Positions 52,660 to 62,352 are shown, counted from the first letter of the stretch. The stretch is 64,000 bases of DNA from Ulvibacter antarcticus (GCF_003688405.1 NZ_REFC01000014.1:310001-374000); one strand, 5' to 3'. The notes: generated from the letters alone by a model not told the origin. Program-made: numbers and translations.

Positions 52660-52692
52660 TTTGACATTTATAAAGAAATGGCAGTACTTTTG
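52660..52692 (+). promoter_or_regulatory. grpE-dnaJ promoter
   Basis: TTTG at 52660-52663, 21 nt, TACTTTTG at 52685-52692. It is a textbook Bacteroidota promoter and not a CIRCE or heat-shock operator, neither of which is seen. Confidence 0.7.
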
Positions 52693-52718
52693 CATCCTTC
52701 AGAAAAACAGAAAAAAGT

Positions 52719-53267
52719 ATGTCATTTATGGGCAAGAAAGATAAAAACATCGAAAATTTGGTTGAAGAGGAAGTAGTAATGGAAGAAGGTCAGGTATCAG
52801 AAAACGATACTGAATTAGAACTTTTGGAGGCGGCACAGAACGATTTACAAATAGAGAAGGATCGCTACTTGCGTCTTTTTGCTGAATTCGAGAATTATAA
52901 AAAGAGAACAGGCCGCGAGCGTATCGAGCTTTTTAAAACAGCTAGTCAGGATGTGATGGTTTCATTACTTCCGGTATTGGATGATTTCGATCGCGCTATG
53001 AAGGAGATTGAAAAGAGCGATGATAAAAACCTGCTTATTGGTGTTGAATTAATCAACAATAAGTTGGTAGAAGCACTTCGTATTAAAGGTCTTGAAAGTA
53101 TCGATACTAAACAGGGAGATGTTTTTGATGCTGAAATACTTGAAGCGGTTACTCAAATTCCGGCTCCGAACGATGATCTAAAAGGGAAGGTGATCGACGT
53201 TTTAGAAAAAGGATATACCTTAGGTGAAAAAGTAATTCGTTTTCCTAAAGTAGTTATCGGACAATAA
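52719..53267 (+). CDS. grpE: Nucleotide exchange factor GrpE
   Basis: It releases ADP from DnaK. An acidic N-terminal tail and a long coiled coil (LELLEAAQNDLQIEKDRYLRLFAEFENYKKRTGRERIE) lead to the four-helix and beta-wing part (LLPVLDDFDRAMKE, then LEAVTQIPAPNDDLKGKVIDVLEKGYTLGEKVIRFPKVVIG). Length 182 is normal. It forms an operon with dnaJ 85 nt downstream. Confidence 0.96.
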   Translation: MSFMGKKDKNIENLVEEEVVMEEGQVSENDTELELLEAAQNDLQIEKDRYLRLFAEFENYKKRTGRERIELFKTASQDVMVSLLPVLDDFDRAMKEIEKSDDKNLLIGVELINNKLVEALRIKGLESIDTKQGDVFDAEILEAVTQIPAPNDDLKGKVIDVLEKGYTLGEKVIRFPKVVIGQ

Positions 53268-53352
53268 ATAGATGAGTATTTTCCATATTCAAAATAGATG
53301 TGGATCATCAAAGAATTCTAAAAAGACTTCAGCAAAAACAACATAGTAACTG

Positions 53353-54465
53353 ATGAAAGAAGATTATTACGAAATATTAGGGATATCTAAAAGTGCTTCA
53401 CCTGCCGAGATTAAAAAGGCATATCGCAAAAAAGCCATAGAATTTCACCCTGATAAAAATCCAGGCGACAGCAAGGCGGAAGAGCAGTTTAAAAAAGCAG
53501 CAGAGGCCTACGAGGTGTTGAGTGATGCTGATAAGAAAGCTCGTTACGACAGATTTGGACATCAAGCCTTTGAAGGTGGTGGTGGTTTCGGCGGCGGCGG
53601 AATGAATATGGATGATATCTTTAGTCAGTTTGGTGATATCTTTGGCGGAGGTGGTGGTTTTAGCGGCTTTAGTGGTTTTGGTGGCGGTGGTCGCCGAACT
53701 GTGAAAGGGAGTAACCTTCGTATTCGCGTAAAACTTACTTTAGAGGAGATAGCGAATGGAGTTGAAAAGAAAATAAAAGTAAAACGTAAAAAGGTAGCTC
53801 AGGGGACTACATATACAACTTGTAGTACATGTAACGGAAGTGGGCAAGTAACGAGAATCCAGAATACGATTCTTGGACGAATGCAAACGTCTGCGACTTG
53901 TAGTACATGTAGTGGAGCAGGGCAAATAGTCGATAAAAAACCAACCAATGCCGATGCCGATGGAATGTTGTCTGTAGAAGAAACGGTGATGATTAAAATC
54001 CCGGCGGGAGTGGTTGATGGAATGCAATTAAAAGTTAGCGGGAAAGGAAATGATGCGCCTGGAAATGGCATCCCCGGAGATCTACTTGTAGCTATTGAGG
54101 AACTACCTCATGAAGGCCTGCAAAGGGAGGGTGATAATTTACATTACGACCTTTATGTGAGTTTTTCTGAAGCTGCATTAGGGACTTCTAAAGAAATAGA
54201 AACAGTTACCGGAAGAGTAAGAATTAAAATCGATGCGGGAACCCAAAGTGGGAAGATTCTTCGACTTAGAAATAAAGGAATTCCAAGTATTAATGGATAC
54301 GGAACGGGAGATTTGTTAGTTCATATAAATGTCTGGACACCTAAAACACTTTCCAAAGAACAAAAAGAATTTTTCGAAAAGATGAGTAATGACGACCATT
54401 TTCAGCCAAAGCCAGAAAAGGAAGACAAGTCATTTTTCGAGAAAGTAAAAGATATGTTTTCTTAA
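53353..54465 (+). CDS. dnaJ: Chaperone DnaJ with only two zinc-finger repeats
   Basis: The J domain with HPD at residues 32-34 stimulates DnaK. A Gly/Phe-rich region follows (residues about 75-115). The cysteine-rich domain has just two CxxCxGxG repeats, CSTCNGSG at 157 and CSTCSGAG at 183, where E. coli DnaJ has four. By context (VTR..QNTILGRMQT between them) these are repeats 2 and 3, which form zinc site II; site I is lost. From memory this is shared by other flavobacterial DnaJ proteins. The C-terminal substrate-binding part and end are complete (370 aa). Confidence 0.95.
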   Translation: MKEDYYEILGISKSASPAEIKKAYRKKAIEFHPDKNPGDSKAEEQFKKAAEAYEVLSDADKKARYDRFGHQAFEGGGGFGGGGMNMDDIFSQFGDIFGGGGGFSGFSGFGGGGRRTVKGSNLRIRVKLTLEEIANGVEKKIKVKRKKVAQGTTYTTCSTCNGSGQVTRIQNTILGRMQTSATCSTCSGAGQIVDKKPTNADADGMLSVEETVMIKIPAGVVDGMQLKVSGKGNDAPGNGIPGDLLVAIEELPHEGLQREGDNLHYDLYVSFSEAALGTSKEIETVTGRVRIKIDAGTQSGKILRLRNKGIPSINGYGTGDLLVHINVWTPKTLSKEQKEFFEKMSNDDHFQPKPEKEDKSFFEKVKDMFS

Positions 54466-54551
54466 ATAAACGTTAATTTGATATTTTTGTTTATATTTGG
54501 ATATCGCTACTTCTAAGTAGTGATAATTTTTCTTTTTCATAGCAATTTTTT

Positions 54552-54584
54552 CCCACCCTCCATGCAAATGGAGGGTGGGTTTTG
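54552..54584 (+). terminator. Terminator of the grpE-dnaJ operon
   Basis: CCCACCCTCCAT (54552-54563) pairs with ATGGAGGGTGGG (54568-54579) around GCAA; TTTTGCTTTT follows. Confidence 0.88.
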
Positions 54585-54731
54585 CTTTTAAGTGCTAAGG
54601 GTAAAGCAATTATAAAATAGAAAGCAGGAGGACGTAACAAAGGAGAATGTTTTACTACAAATAGCATAAATTACTCTTAATTGACTATCGGCTTCCTGAG
54701 CAATTCGATATATTTACACAACTAAAAAATT

Positions 54732-55658
54732 ATGGAAAAACTTTTAAAGGCGACCAATGTTTCAAAATCTTTTGGACCCTATAAAGCATTAAATAACATC
54801 TCAATAGAGGTTCCCAAAGGGAGTATTTTTGGCATCTTAGGCCCCAATGGAGCAGGGAAGACAACATTTTTAAGAATAATTAATCAAATTACAATGCCAG
54901 ATTCGGGTGAGGTTTTTCTCGATGGAAAACCATTGGCGCCCGATGATATTCGACATATAGGTTATTTGCCTGAAGAAAGAGGCTTGTATAAAACCATGAA
55001 AGTAGGTGAACAGGTTTTGTATTTAGCTCAGTTAAAGGGACTGTCTAAGCAAGAGGCCAAAATACGTCTTAAATATTGGTTCGACAGATTGGAAATTGGT
55101 GATTGGTGGGACAAAAAAATTCAGGAGCTTTCCAAAGGTATGGCGCAAAAGATTCAATTTGTTGTTACTGTACTTCATCAACCAAAATTGCTCATTTTCG
55201 ATGAACCTTTTAGCGGTTTTGATCCTATAAACGCGAATCTAATTAAAGATGAGATTTTAAATTTAAGAGACGAAGGTGCAACCGTTATTTTTTCCACACA
55301 TAGAATGGAATCTGTAGAGGAAATGTGTGATCATATCGCGTTAATTCATAAATCCAATAAAATTCTGGATGGGAAACTTATAGATATAAAAAGAGCATAC
55401 AGATCTAACACTTACGAAGTTGGGTTGCTTACTGAAAATAAAGAAGCTGTAAACTCCTTAATAAGAGAGCGTTTTGACGTTTCTCCAGCCTCATTTAAAA
55501 GCATTAATGACGAATTGCAGTATAAAATAAAAATACCGGAAAAAGCCTCGCCAAATGAGCTTGTGAGTTTTTTAACCTCCAAAGGTCAATTGAATCATTT
55601 TGTTGAAGTGATTCCTTCTGCAAGTGATATTTTTATTGAAACAGTAAAAAATAACTAA
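54732..55658 (+). CDS. ABC transporter ATP-binding protein, NatA-like (308 aa)
   Basis: Walker A GPNGAGKTT at residues about 38-46. The signature is ELSKGMAQKIQF, with Met where LSGGQ usually has Gly, followed by Walker B LLIFDEPFSGFDP. The C-terminal 80 residues are an extra domain typical of ABC-2 drug or sodium exporters. It lies 8 nt before its permease. Probable role: efflux of an unknown substrate. Confidence 0.92.
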   Translation: MEKLLKATNVSKSFGPYKALNNISIEVPKGSIFGILGPNGAGKTTFLRIINQITMPDSGEVFLDGKPLAPDDIRHIGYLPEERGLYKTMKVGEQVLYLAQLKGLSKQEAKIRLKYWFDRLEIGDWWDKKIQELSKGMAQKIQFVVTVLHQPKLLIFDEPFSGFDPINANLIKDEILNLRDEGATVIFSTHRMESVEEMCDHIALIHKSNKILDGKLIDIKRAYRSNTYEVGLLTENKEAVNSLIRERFDVSPASFKSINDELQYKIKIPEKASPNELVSFLTSKGQLNHFVEVIPSASDIFIETVKNN

Positions 55659-55666
55659 CACAACTA

Positions 55667-56977
55667 ATGAATCATCTTCCATTAATTATAAAGAGAGAGT
55701 ATATAAATAAGGTACGCAACAAGTCCTTTATAATCATGACGTTTTTGAGTCCGTTGATTATGGTTGGAATCTTTAGCTTGGTGGCTTATTTATCGCAATT
55801 AAATAACGATCAGGTACGTATCGTTTCAGTTTTAGATGAAAGTGGTTTGTTTCTGAAAGATTTCGAAAATACATCCACAATTTCCTATAACATACTTGAT
55901 AAGCTATCTCTTTCCGAAGCAAAGCAAATAAGTGAAGAATCTGAAAATTACGGACTTCTTTATATTCCAAACTCTGAAAACCTTGAAACCCTGGCGGAAG
56001 GGGTGACATTTTATTCAGAAGATTCTCCTTCTTTGCAAATAATGAATGAAGTGGAAAATGTAGTTGAACGAAAAGTGAATTCCTTAAAATTAAAGGACGC
56101 TGGAATTAATTCAGAAGTAATTCGTGAGTTACATATTCGGGTGAACGCGCATCAAGAGACTTTTAAAGGACAGGAAACTTCAAAGATGGGTTCTTATTTA
56201 AAACTCGGTTTTGGTGGCGTCGCAGGTTACTTGCTTTTTATGTTTATCATCATTTACGGAAATATGATTATGCGCTCTGTAATTGAAGAAAAGACCAGTA
56301 GAATTATAGAAGTGATCATTTCGTCTGTAAAGCCAATGAAATTGCTACTTGGGAAAATTATTGGGACTTCTCTCGCAGGTATTACACAGTTTTTAGCGTG
56401 GGTAATATTATTGGGTGTTTTTAGCATTGTGATCACAGGTATCTTTGGTATCGACCCTTCGACAGTTCAAACGCCGCAACAGGAAGTGATTAATCAGGCA
56501 GTTGATGGTGGCACTCAGGAAATTGCGCGGAATGTGATTATGGAAATTAATAATCTACCAATTGTTAATTTAACAATCATGTTTCTGTTCTTCTTTATAG
56601 GAGGTTATTTATTATACGCGTCGTTGTATGCTGCCATTGGGGCAGCTGTAGATAGTGAGACAGATACCCAACAGTTTATGCTACCTATAATAATGCCATT
56701 GATTCTCGCGATTTATGTTGGGTTTTTTACTGTGATCGATAATCCACACGGAACCGTTTCACAGGTATTTTCGTATATACCGTTTACATCGCCGGTGGTG
56801 ATGCTCATGCGTATCCCGTTTGGTGTCCCTATTTGGCAGCAAATAATTTCATTAATCATTTTATTTGCTACATTTATAGGAACGGTATGGTTTGCAGCAA
56901 AGATTTATCGGGTAGGAATTTTAATGTATGGTAAAAAGCCTAGTTACAGAGAATTAATCAAATGGCTAAAATATTAA
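55667..56977 (+). CDS. ABC-2 type permease, NatB-like (436 aa)
   Basis: One helix near residue 22 (SFIIMTFLSPLIMVGIFSLVAYL), a large extracytoplasmic domain (about 45-175) and five or six helices from residue 180 on (LGFGGVAGYLLFMFIIIYGNMIMRSV). VIEEKTSRIIEVIISSVKPMKLLLGKIIG is the typical ABC-2 coupling region. It works with the ATPase immediately upstream. Confidence 0.92.
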   Translation: MNHLPLIIKREYINKVRNKSFIIMTFLSPLIMVGIFSLVAYLSQLNNDQVRIVSVLDESGLFLKDFENTSTISYNILDKLSLSEAKQISEESENYGLLYIPNSENLETLAEGVTFYSEDSPSLQIMNEVENVVERKVNSLKLKDAGINSEVIRELHIRVNAHQETFKGQETSKMGSYLKLGFGGVAGYLLFMFIIIYGNMIMRSVIEEKTSRIIEVIISSVKPMKLLLGKIIGTSLAGITQFLAWVILLGVFSIVITGIFGIDPSTVQTPQQEVINQAVDGGTQEIARNVIMEINNLPIVNLTIMFLFFFIGGYLLYASLYAAIGAAVDSETDTQQFMLPIIMPLILAIYVGFFTVIDNPHGTVSQVFSYIPFTSPVVMLMRIPFGVPIWQQIISLIILFATFIGTVWFAAKIYRVGILMYGKKPSYRELIKWLKY

Positions 56978-56987
56978 AAATAAGATA

Positions 56988-57911
56988 GTGCAGGAAAATG
57001 TTACTGAGCAGATTAAGGAGGTTGTCACTGATGATATTTGGGGAGGTATTCGAGAATTCCTAGAATTTGGTTTTCACTTCGGAAGCGGGAATAAGGAAAT
57101 TAATATCACCGTAGGTCTATTGATATTAGTGCTCTTCTCATTTGTGGTTGCCAGTTTTCTTCTGAAGTGGATACGAATGCTCTTCACCCGTAAAATGGAC
57201 GCTACCGATAAGAATAAATTTATCAGTGTCTTTAAGTTTATAAAATATATTACCTACGTTATTGTCGTTTTTGCTACCTTAAGTTTGGCAGGTATTAACG
57301 TCACTCCTTTCTTAGCCGCATCTGCCGCACTGTTAGTTGGACTAGGACTCGCCTTACAGGAGCTTTTTCAAGATATAATTGGGGGTATTTTTATTATTCT
57401 TGACAAATCACTTTTAGTAGGAGATATTGTGGAAATAAATGGGAAAGTGGGGCGCGTTATTGAAATTAAGCTTCGAACAACTAGAGCTATAACTAGAGAT
57501 GATAAAATCGTGATTATTCCGAATCATAAATTCATAACCGAAACAATATATAATTACACCCAAAACCACCGCACTACCAGAGAATCTGTAAGTGTTGGTG
57601 TCGCATACGGAAGTGATACAGAGAAAGTAAAAAATCTTCTGCTTAAAAGTGTTGAAAATCAGAAGGGTGTGTTAAAATCTCCTAAGCCATTTGTATTATT
57701 TGAAGACTTTGGAGACTCTTCTCTAAATTTTAGCGTTCTCTTTTTTGTGAATGATAGTTTCGCCGATCCTCGTATAAAAAGTGAAATTCGTTTTAGTATA
57801 GATTCACTTTTTAGAGAAAATGGAGTTTCTATTCCTTTTCCACAAAGAGATGTTCACTTGTTCACTCAGCCAGTAAAAGAAGATTCTTCCAACTCGATGC
57901 TGGAAGATTAA
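56988..57911 (+). CDS. Small-conductance mechanosensitive channel, MscS family (307 aa)
   Basis: Three membrane helices lie in residues about 35-130. The pore helix is GINVTPFLAASAALLVGLGLALQELFQDIIGGIFI, with the Ala/Gly packing pattern of MscS TM3. A beta domain (VGDIVEINGKVGRVIEIKLRTTRAITRDDKIVIIPN) and the cytoplasmic alpha/beta end follow. It releases ions on osmotic downshock. The start is GTG, 10 nt after the permease gene, so it is in the same operon. Confidence 0.93.
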   Translation: MQENVTEQIKEVVTDDIWGGIREFLEFGFHFGSGNKEINITVGLLILVLFSFVVASFLLKWIRMLFTRKMDATDKNKFISVFKFIKYITYVIVVFATLSLAGINVTPFLAASAALLVGLGLALQELFQDIIGGIFIILDKSLLVGDIVEINGKVGRVIEIKLRTTRAITRDDKIVIIPNHKFITETIYNYTQNHRTTRESVSVGVAYGSDTEKVKNLLLKSVENQKGVLKSPKPFVLFEDFGDSSLNFSVLFFVNDSFADPRIKSEIRFSIDSLFRENGVSIPFPQRDVHLFTQPVKEDSSNSMLED

Positions 57912-57923
57912 TTAAAAAATTAT

Positions 57924-58835
57924 ATGAAAAAACAGCTAGTATTCTACATACTATTACTTTGTCTGCTCACTAAATTAAATGCACAAAGTACAGATTTAGC
58001 AAGAATTGAGTTTTTACAAGTACCATTTTCAAATTCAAATAATTCTATTCAGCGCTATCGAGCTTTAATACAGGTTCCTTTCTTACTGAGTAGAGAAAAA
58101 AAGAACTACTTAGTAACAGGAATAGAATACAGATATACCGATATTCAAATAAAAGACGCCCAGGATATTGCCGCAATTCAGGCTTTTGGTGGAAGAGTGA
58201 CCAACGCAGTTCAACGAATGGACCTGTATCTGGGTTATACTTGGAAACTAACAGATTATTGGCGAATTGGTGTTAAAGGAGGTGTTAGTATAAGATCCGA
58301 TTTTAATGATGGCCTGGTGAGTGATGATATTGTTTACGATGGTGCAATCTATGCCATTTGGTCTAATAGCGAAGATTCACCGGATGCAAAGACCAGACTC
58401 ATCTTAGGACTTGCATATTCTACAACGCCGGGCAGAAATTATCCGCTACCATTAATTAATTTAAACAAAGAATTCAGGCCAAATTGGACTTATACTATAG
58501 GAGTGCCAAAAAGTAACCTTCGTTACTATCTCAATGATAATCATAAGGACGCACTGCAGGCATTTGTAACATTAGATAACTTTTCTGCTAACATACAGCA
58601 AAATTTTCCGGTGCAATCGGGCCAGACTGGTATCGCAGATAATATTTCAATGACCAATGTTGTTGCCGGCTTGGGATACGAACACTTTTTTACAAAACAC
58701 CTATTGTACTATGCCTATGGCGGTCATACGCTTTATAACAATTTCAGACTGGAAGATAAAGATGGAGCTAAAGTATATTCTATTAACGATGAAAATTCGC
58801 TATATTTTAGAACTGGAATAAAATTTAAATATTAA
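57924..58835 (+). CDS. Outer-membrane beta-barrel-like protein (303 aa)
   Basis: Signal peptide ending LTKLNAQ. The rest alternates in amphipathic strands (YLVTGIEYRYTDIQI, MDLYLGYTWKLTDYWRIGVKGGVSI, ISMTNVVAGLGYEHFF, SLYFRTGIKFKY) and ends in an aromatic-rich strand, as outer-membrane barrels do. It resembles the DUF6268 group, but I cannot confirm that. It sits between mscS and a response regulator, with 12 nt and 2 nt spacing. Confidence 0.72.
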   Translation: MKKQLVFYILLLCLLTKLNAQSTDLARIEFLQVPFSNSNNSIQRYRALIQVPFLLSREKKNYLVTGIEYRYTDIQIKDAQDIAAIQAFGGRVTNAVQRMDLYLGYTWKLTDYWRIGVKGGVSIRSDFNDGLVSDDIVYDGAIYAIWSNSEDSPDAKTRLILGLAYSTTPGRNYPLPLINLNKEFRPNWTYTIGVPKSNLRYYLNDNHKDALQAFVTLDNFSANIQQNFPVQSGQTGIADNISMTNVVAGLGYEHFFTKHLLYYAYGGHTLYNNFRLEDKDGAKVYSINDENSLYFRTGIKFKY

Positions 58836-58837
58836 AC

Positions 58838-60001
58838 ATGCCGAAAATACTTATTATAGAAGACGAAGCTGCAATTAGAAGAGTGCTAGTTAAAATATTA
58901 TCAGAAGAGAATAAAAGTTATGAAGTCTCCGAAGCGGAAGATGGGCTCGCAGGTATTGAGTTAATCAAAAAAGAAGACTTCGATCTTGTGCTTTGTGATA
59001 TCAAAATGCCTAAGATGGATGGTGTGGAAGTACTGGAAGCTGCAAAAAAGATTAAGCCCGAAATCCCAATGGTTATGATCTCAGGTCATGGCGATCTGGA
59101 TACGGCAGTAAATACGATGCGATTGGGAGCTTTCGACTATATTTCAAAACCGCCCGACCTTAATCGATTGTTGAATACCGTACGTATCGCACTCGACCGA
59201 AAAGAGCTTGTGGTCGAAAATACGCTCCTTAAGAAGAAAGTGAGTAAGAATTATCAGATGATAGGAGAGTCATCTGGAATTGCTCAAATTAAAGATATGA
59301 TTGAAAAGGTGGCTCCAACCGAAGCCAGAGTCTTTATTACCGGACCTAATGGGACGGGAAAAGAATTGGTCGCACATTGGATACATCAAAAAAGCGTGAG
59401 ATCTAAAGGTCCTATGATCGAAGTGAATTGTGCGGCGATTCCTAGTGAGTTGATAGAAAGTGAATTGTTTGGACATGTAAAAGGTGCGTTTACATCTGCT
59501 GTTAAAGACAGGGCAGGTAAATTTGAAGCCGCTAACGGAGGCACCATTTTTCTTGATGAAATTGGGGATATGAGCTTGTCGGCTCAGGCCAAGGTATTAC
59601 GAGCATTGCAGGAGAATAAAGTGCAAAGGGTAGGAAGTGATAAAGATATTAAAGTTGATGTTAGAGTAGTTGCCGCCACAAATAAAGACCTAAAAAAGGA
59701 AATTGCTGAAGGAAATTTCAGGGAAGATTTATATCACAGATTAGCTGTTATTTTAATCAAGGTTCCTCCTCTAAATGAAAGAAGAGAGGATATTCCGTTA
59801 TTGGTAGATTATTTTACAAAAAAAATTGCTGAAGAACACGGAACGTCTCAGAAGTTTTTTTCAGAAAAAGCATTAAAATTGCTTCAAGAGTACGATTGGA
59901 CAGGAAATATTAGGGAGCTTCGAAATGTAGTAGAGCGTCTTATTATTTTAGGAGGAACGAAAGTAAGCGAAGAGGATGTAAAATTATTTGCCAGTAAATA
60001 A
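58838..60001 (+). CDS. Sigma-54-activator-type response regulator lacking a DNA-binding domain (387 aa)
   Basis: Residues 1-120 are a receiver with phosphorylation site D54 (LCDIKMP) and Lys in ISKPP. Residues about 140-380 are the AAA+ domain: Walker A GPNGTGKE, the sigma-54 contact loop GAFTSA in place of GAFTGA, Walker [13 protein letters not shown], and the arginine finger region [22 protein letters not shown]. The protein ends at VKLFASK right after the AAA+ lid, so the Fis-type helix-turn-helix of NtrC relatives (about 450-470 aa) is absent. It may act from solution or be recruited by a partner. No histidine kinase is adjacent. Confidence 0.92.
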   Translation: MPKILIIEDEAAIRRVLVKILSEENKSYEVSEAEDGLAGIELIKKEDFDLVLCDIKMPKMDGVEVLEAAKKIKPEIPMVMISGHGDLDTAVNTMRLGAFDYISKPPDLNRLLNTVRIALDRKELVVENTLLKKKVSKNYQMIGESSGIAQIKDMIEKVAPTEARVFITGPNGTGKELVAHWIHQKSVRSKGPMIEVNCAAIPSELIESELFGHVKGAFTSAVKDRAGKFEAANGGTIFLDEIGDMSLSAQAKVLRALQENKVQRVGSDKDIKVDVRVVAATNKDLKKEIAEGNFREDLYHRLAVILIKVPPLNERREDIPLLVDYFTKKIAEEHGTSQKFFSEKALKLLQEYDWTGNIRELRNVVERLIILGGTKVSEEDVKLFASK

Positions 60002-60008
60002 GCCCGAT

Positions 60009-60887
60009 ATGAAGGAAATTAAATTAGAGGAATATAAGGTAACGTCACCGATCGATATTAAAAATCAAAAGACACTTTGCGATCTGGATGCTTCCGAAGA
60101 TATAATAGAAAATGAACTCGAAGAGACAAGAGAGAAACTAGGAAAACTACAGGATACACTTTATGCCCATGGCAAATATGCGGTGTTAGTGTGTCTTCAG
60201 GGAATGGATACTGCAGGAAAAGATAGCCTTATTCGGGAAGTTTTTAAAGATTTCAACGCAAGAGGTGTTGTGGTACATAGTTTTAAAGTGCCTACCGATT
60301 TGGAGAAAAAGCACGACTATTTATGGCGGCATTATATTGCACTGCCTGCTCGTGGAAAGTTTGGAGTTTTCAATCGCACACATTATGAGAATGTATTGGT
60401 CACCAGAGTACATCCAAATTATATTTTGGGCGAGAACCTTCCGGATGTGAAAAGTGTAGCTGATATAGATGAGGCTTTCTGGAATAAACGTTTTCAGCAG
60501 ATTAATGACTTTGAGAAGACCATTTCGGAAAATGGCACGATTATTTTTAAATTTTTTCTGAGCCTTTCAAAAGACGAACAGAAAAACCGACAGTTACGAA
60601 GACTTAATAAACCCAATAAAAATTGGAAATTCTCACCAGGAGATTTGGATGAGAGAGAATTATGGGACGATTATATGAGATGTTATCAGGATGCGATTAA
60701 CAGAACTTCCAAGCCTCACGCGCCTTGGTATATAATTCCATCGGACGATAAGCCTTCAGCTCGATATATTGTCGCTAAAATTTTATTGGAGGAGCTTCAG
60801 AAGTATACAGATATAAAGGAGCCAGAGTTGGATCCAAAAATTAAGGCGCAGATAGACGATTACAGAAAACGACTTGAAAATGATTAG
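60009..60887 (+). CDS. Polyphosphate kinase 2 (292 aa)
   Basis: PPK2 transfers phosphate between polyphosphate and nucleotides. Walker A GMDTAGKDS lies near residues 65-73, FNRTHYENVLVTRVHP near 123-138 is the Walker B region, and KNRQLRRLNKPNKNWKFSPGD is the lid. ATG 60009 is taken as start; an upstream TTG would overlap the regulator gene. Whether it makes NTPs or NMP-derived products cannot be decided by eye. It is last in the run from the ABC exporter through the response regulator. Confidence 0.92.
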   Translation: MKEIKLEEYKVTSPIDIKNQKTLCDLDASEDIIENELEETREKLGKLQDTLYAHGKYAVLVCLQGMDTAGKDSLIREVFKDFNARGVVVHSFKVPTDLEKKHDYLWRHYIALPARGKFGVFNRTHYENVLVTRVHPNYILGENLPDVKSVADIDEAFWNKRFQQINDFEKTISENGTIIFKFFLSLSKDEQKNRQLRRLNKPNKNWKFSPGDLDERELWDDYMRCYQDAINRTSKPHAPWYIIPSDDKPSARYIVAKILLEELQKYTDIKEPELDPKIKAQIDDYRKRLEND

Positions 60888-60939
60888 TTTTGCTTCTGAA
60901 AAATAAGCCTTCAAGAAAAATAGTCTCGAAATCACACCT

Positions 60940-62352
60940 ATGAAAAAACTTACCTTATTATTTGTTTGCATTCTTTTCGCTTCGGAAGGAATTGCACAAA
61001 CATCGAATGTGCAAGATTCGCTCACTATGCGTTCTATTTATGACATGGCTCTTCTAAACGGAAAGAGCTATGATTGGTTGGATTACTTATCAAATAAGAT
61101 TGGCGGACGACTTTCGGGAACATTAAATGCGGAGCAGGCGGTTAATTATACTGAAGCCGAATTAAATAAGCTAGGCTTAGATAAAGTATGGCTTCAACCT
61201 GTTATGGTGCCTAAATGGACCAGAGGTTTTCCCGAATACGCATATTTGGAAACCGGACCAGGTAAGTCAATTATTACAAATATTTGCGCACTAGGTGGGT
61301 CGGTAGCTACACCCGATCTTGGAATAAAGGCCGAAGTTATTGAAGTTCAAGGGATAGAGGATCTTGAGCGTTATGGAAGAGCTCAAATTGAAGGTAAAAT
61401 CGTATTTTATAACCGTCCAATGAAAGCTGATCTTATCCACACCTTCGAAGCTTATGGTGGTTGTGTGGATCAGCGATATGCTGGTGCCATGGAAGCGGCT
61501 AAATACGGTGCAGTTGGAGTAGTGGTTCGATCCATGAACTTAAGATTAGATGATTTTCCGCATACTGGATCTATGACGTATGGCGATGCTCCGGCAAGTG
61601 AACGGATACCAGCCTGTGCTATTAGCACTAAAGGGGCAGAATTGCTAAGTAATACGCTAAAACTACTTCCAACACTTGAGTTCTACTTCAAACAAAATTG
61701 CAAAATTTATCCGGATGTACAATCTTATAATGTGATAGGTGAAATAACCGGAAGTACATATCCGGATCGATATATGGTAGTCGGTGGACATCTCGACTCT
61801 TGGGATCTTGGAGATGGCTCTCATGATGATGGTGCAGGCTGTGTTCAGTCGATGGAGGTACTTCGATTGTTTAAAAAAATAAATTATCAGCCCAAACACA
61901 GCATTCGGGTGGTGTTATTTATGAATGAAGAAAATGGTTTACGAGGTGGAAGGAAATATGCAGAAGAGGCAAAACTGAAAGGAGAAACCCATGTATTTGC
62001 ATTGGAGAGTGATTCTGGGGGCTTTACACCAAGAGGCTTTTCATTCGATATTGATGATGAGGATTTTGCTCAGGTAAAAAGTTGGGAGACTTTATTTAAA
62101 CCATATTTAATACATTACTTCGAAAAGGGTGGTAGCGGTGCAGATATTGGACCTTTAAAGGAAAAAGGAATGGTATTGGCGGGATTACGACCCGATTCTC
62201 AACGATATTTTGATTACCATCATGCTGCAAGCGATACTTTTGAAGCAGTAAACCAACGTGAATTGGAATTAGGTGGCGCAACCATGGCGAGTTTAGTGTA
62301 TCTATTTGATAAATACGGTACGAAAAGTGAGCTAAAATCGATAAAAAACTAA
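60940..62352 (+). CDS. M28-family metallopeptidase, carboxypeptidase Q-like (470 aa)
   Basis: Signal peptide ending SEGIAQ (the Ser-Glu codons carry a CTTCGGAAG copy). A PA domain insert lies near residues 130-245. The co-catalytic zinc site reads GGHLDSWDLGDGSHDDGAG (His, Asp), MNEENGLRGG (Glu-Glu), ALESDSGG (Asp) and DYHHAASDTFE (His), a complete M28 set. Likely a periplasmic or secreted amino- or dipeptidase. No terminator is evident. Confidence 0.93.
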   Translation: MKKLTLLFVCILFASEGIAQTSNVQDSLTMRSIYDMALLNGKSYDWLDYLSNKIGGRLSGTLNAEQAVNYTEAELNKLGLDKVWLQPVMVPKWTRGFPEYAYLETGPGKSIITNICALGGSVATPDLGIKAEVIEVQGIEDLERYGRAQIEGKIVFYNRPMKADLIHTFEAYGGCVDQRYAGAMEAAKYGAVGVVVRSMNLRLDDFPHTGSMTYGDAPASERIPACAISTKGAELLSNTLKLLPTLEFYFKQNCKIYPDVQSYNVIGEITGSTYPDRYMVVGGHLDSWDLGDGSHDDGAGCVQSMEVLRLFKKINYQPKHSIRVVLFMNEENGLRGGRKYAEEAKLKGETHVFALESDSGGFTPRGFSFDIDDEDFAQVKSWETLFKPYLIHYFEKGGSGADIGPLKEKGMVLAGLRPDSQRYFDYHHAASDTFEAVNQRELELGGATMASLVYLFDKYGTKSELKSIKN

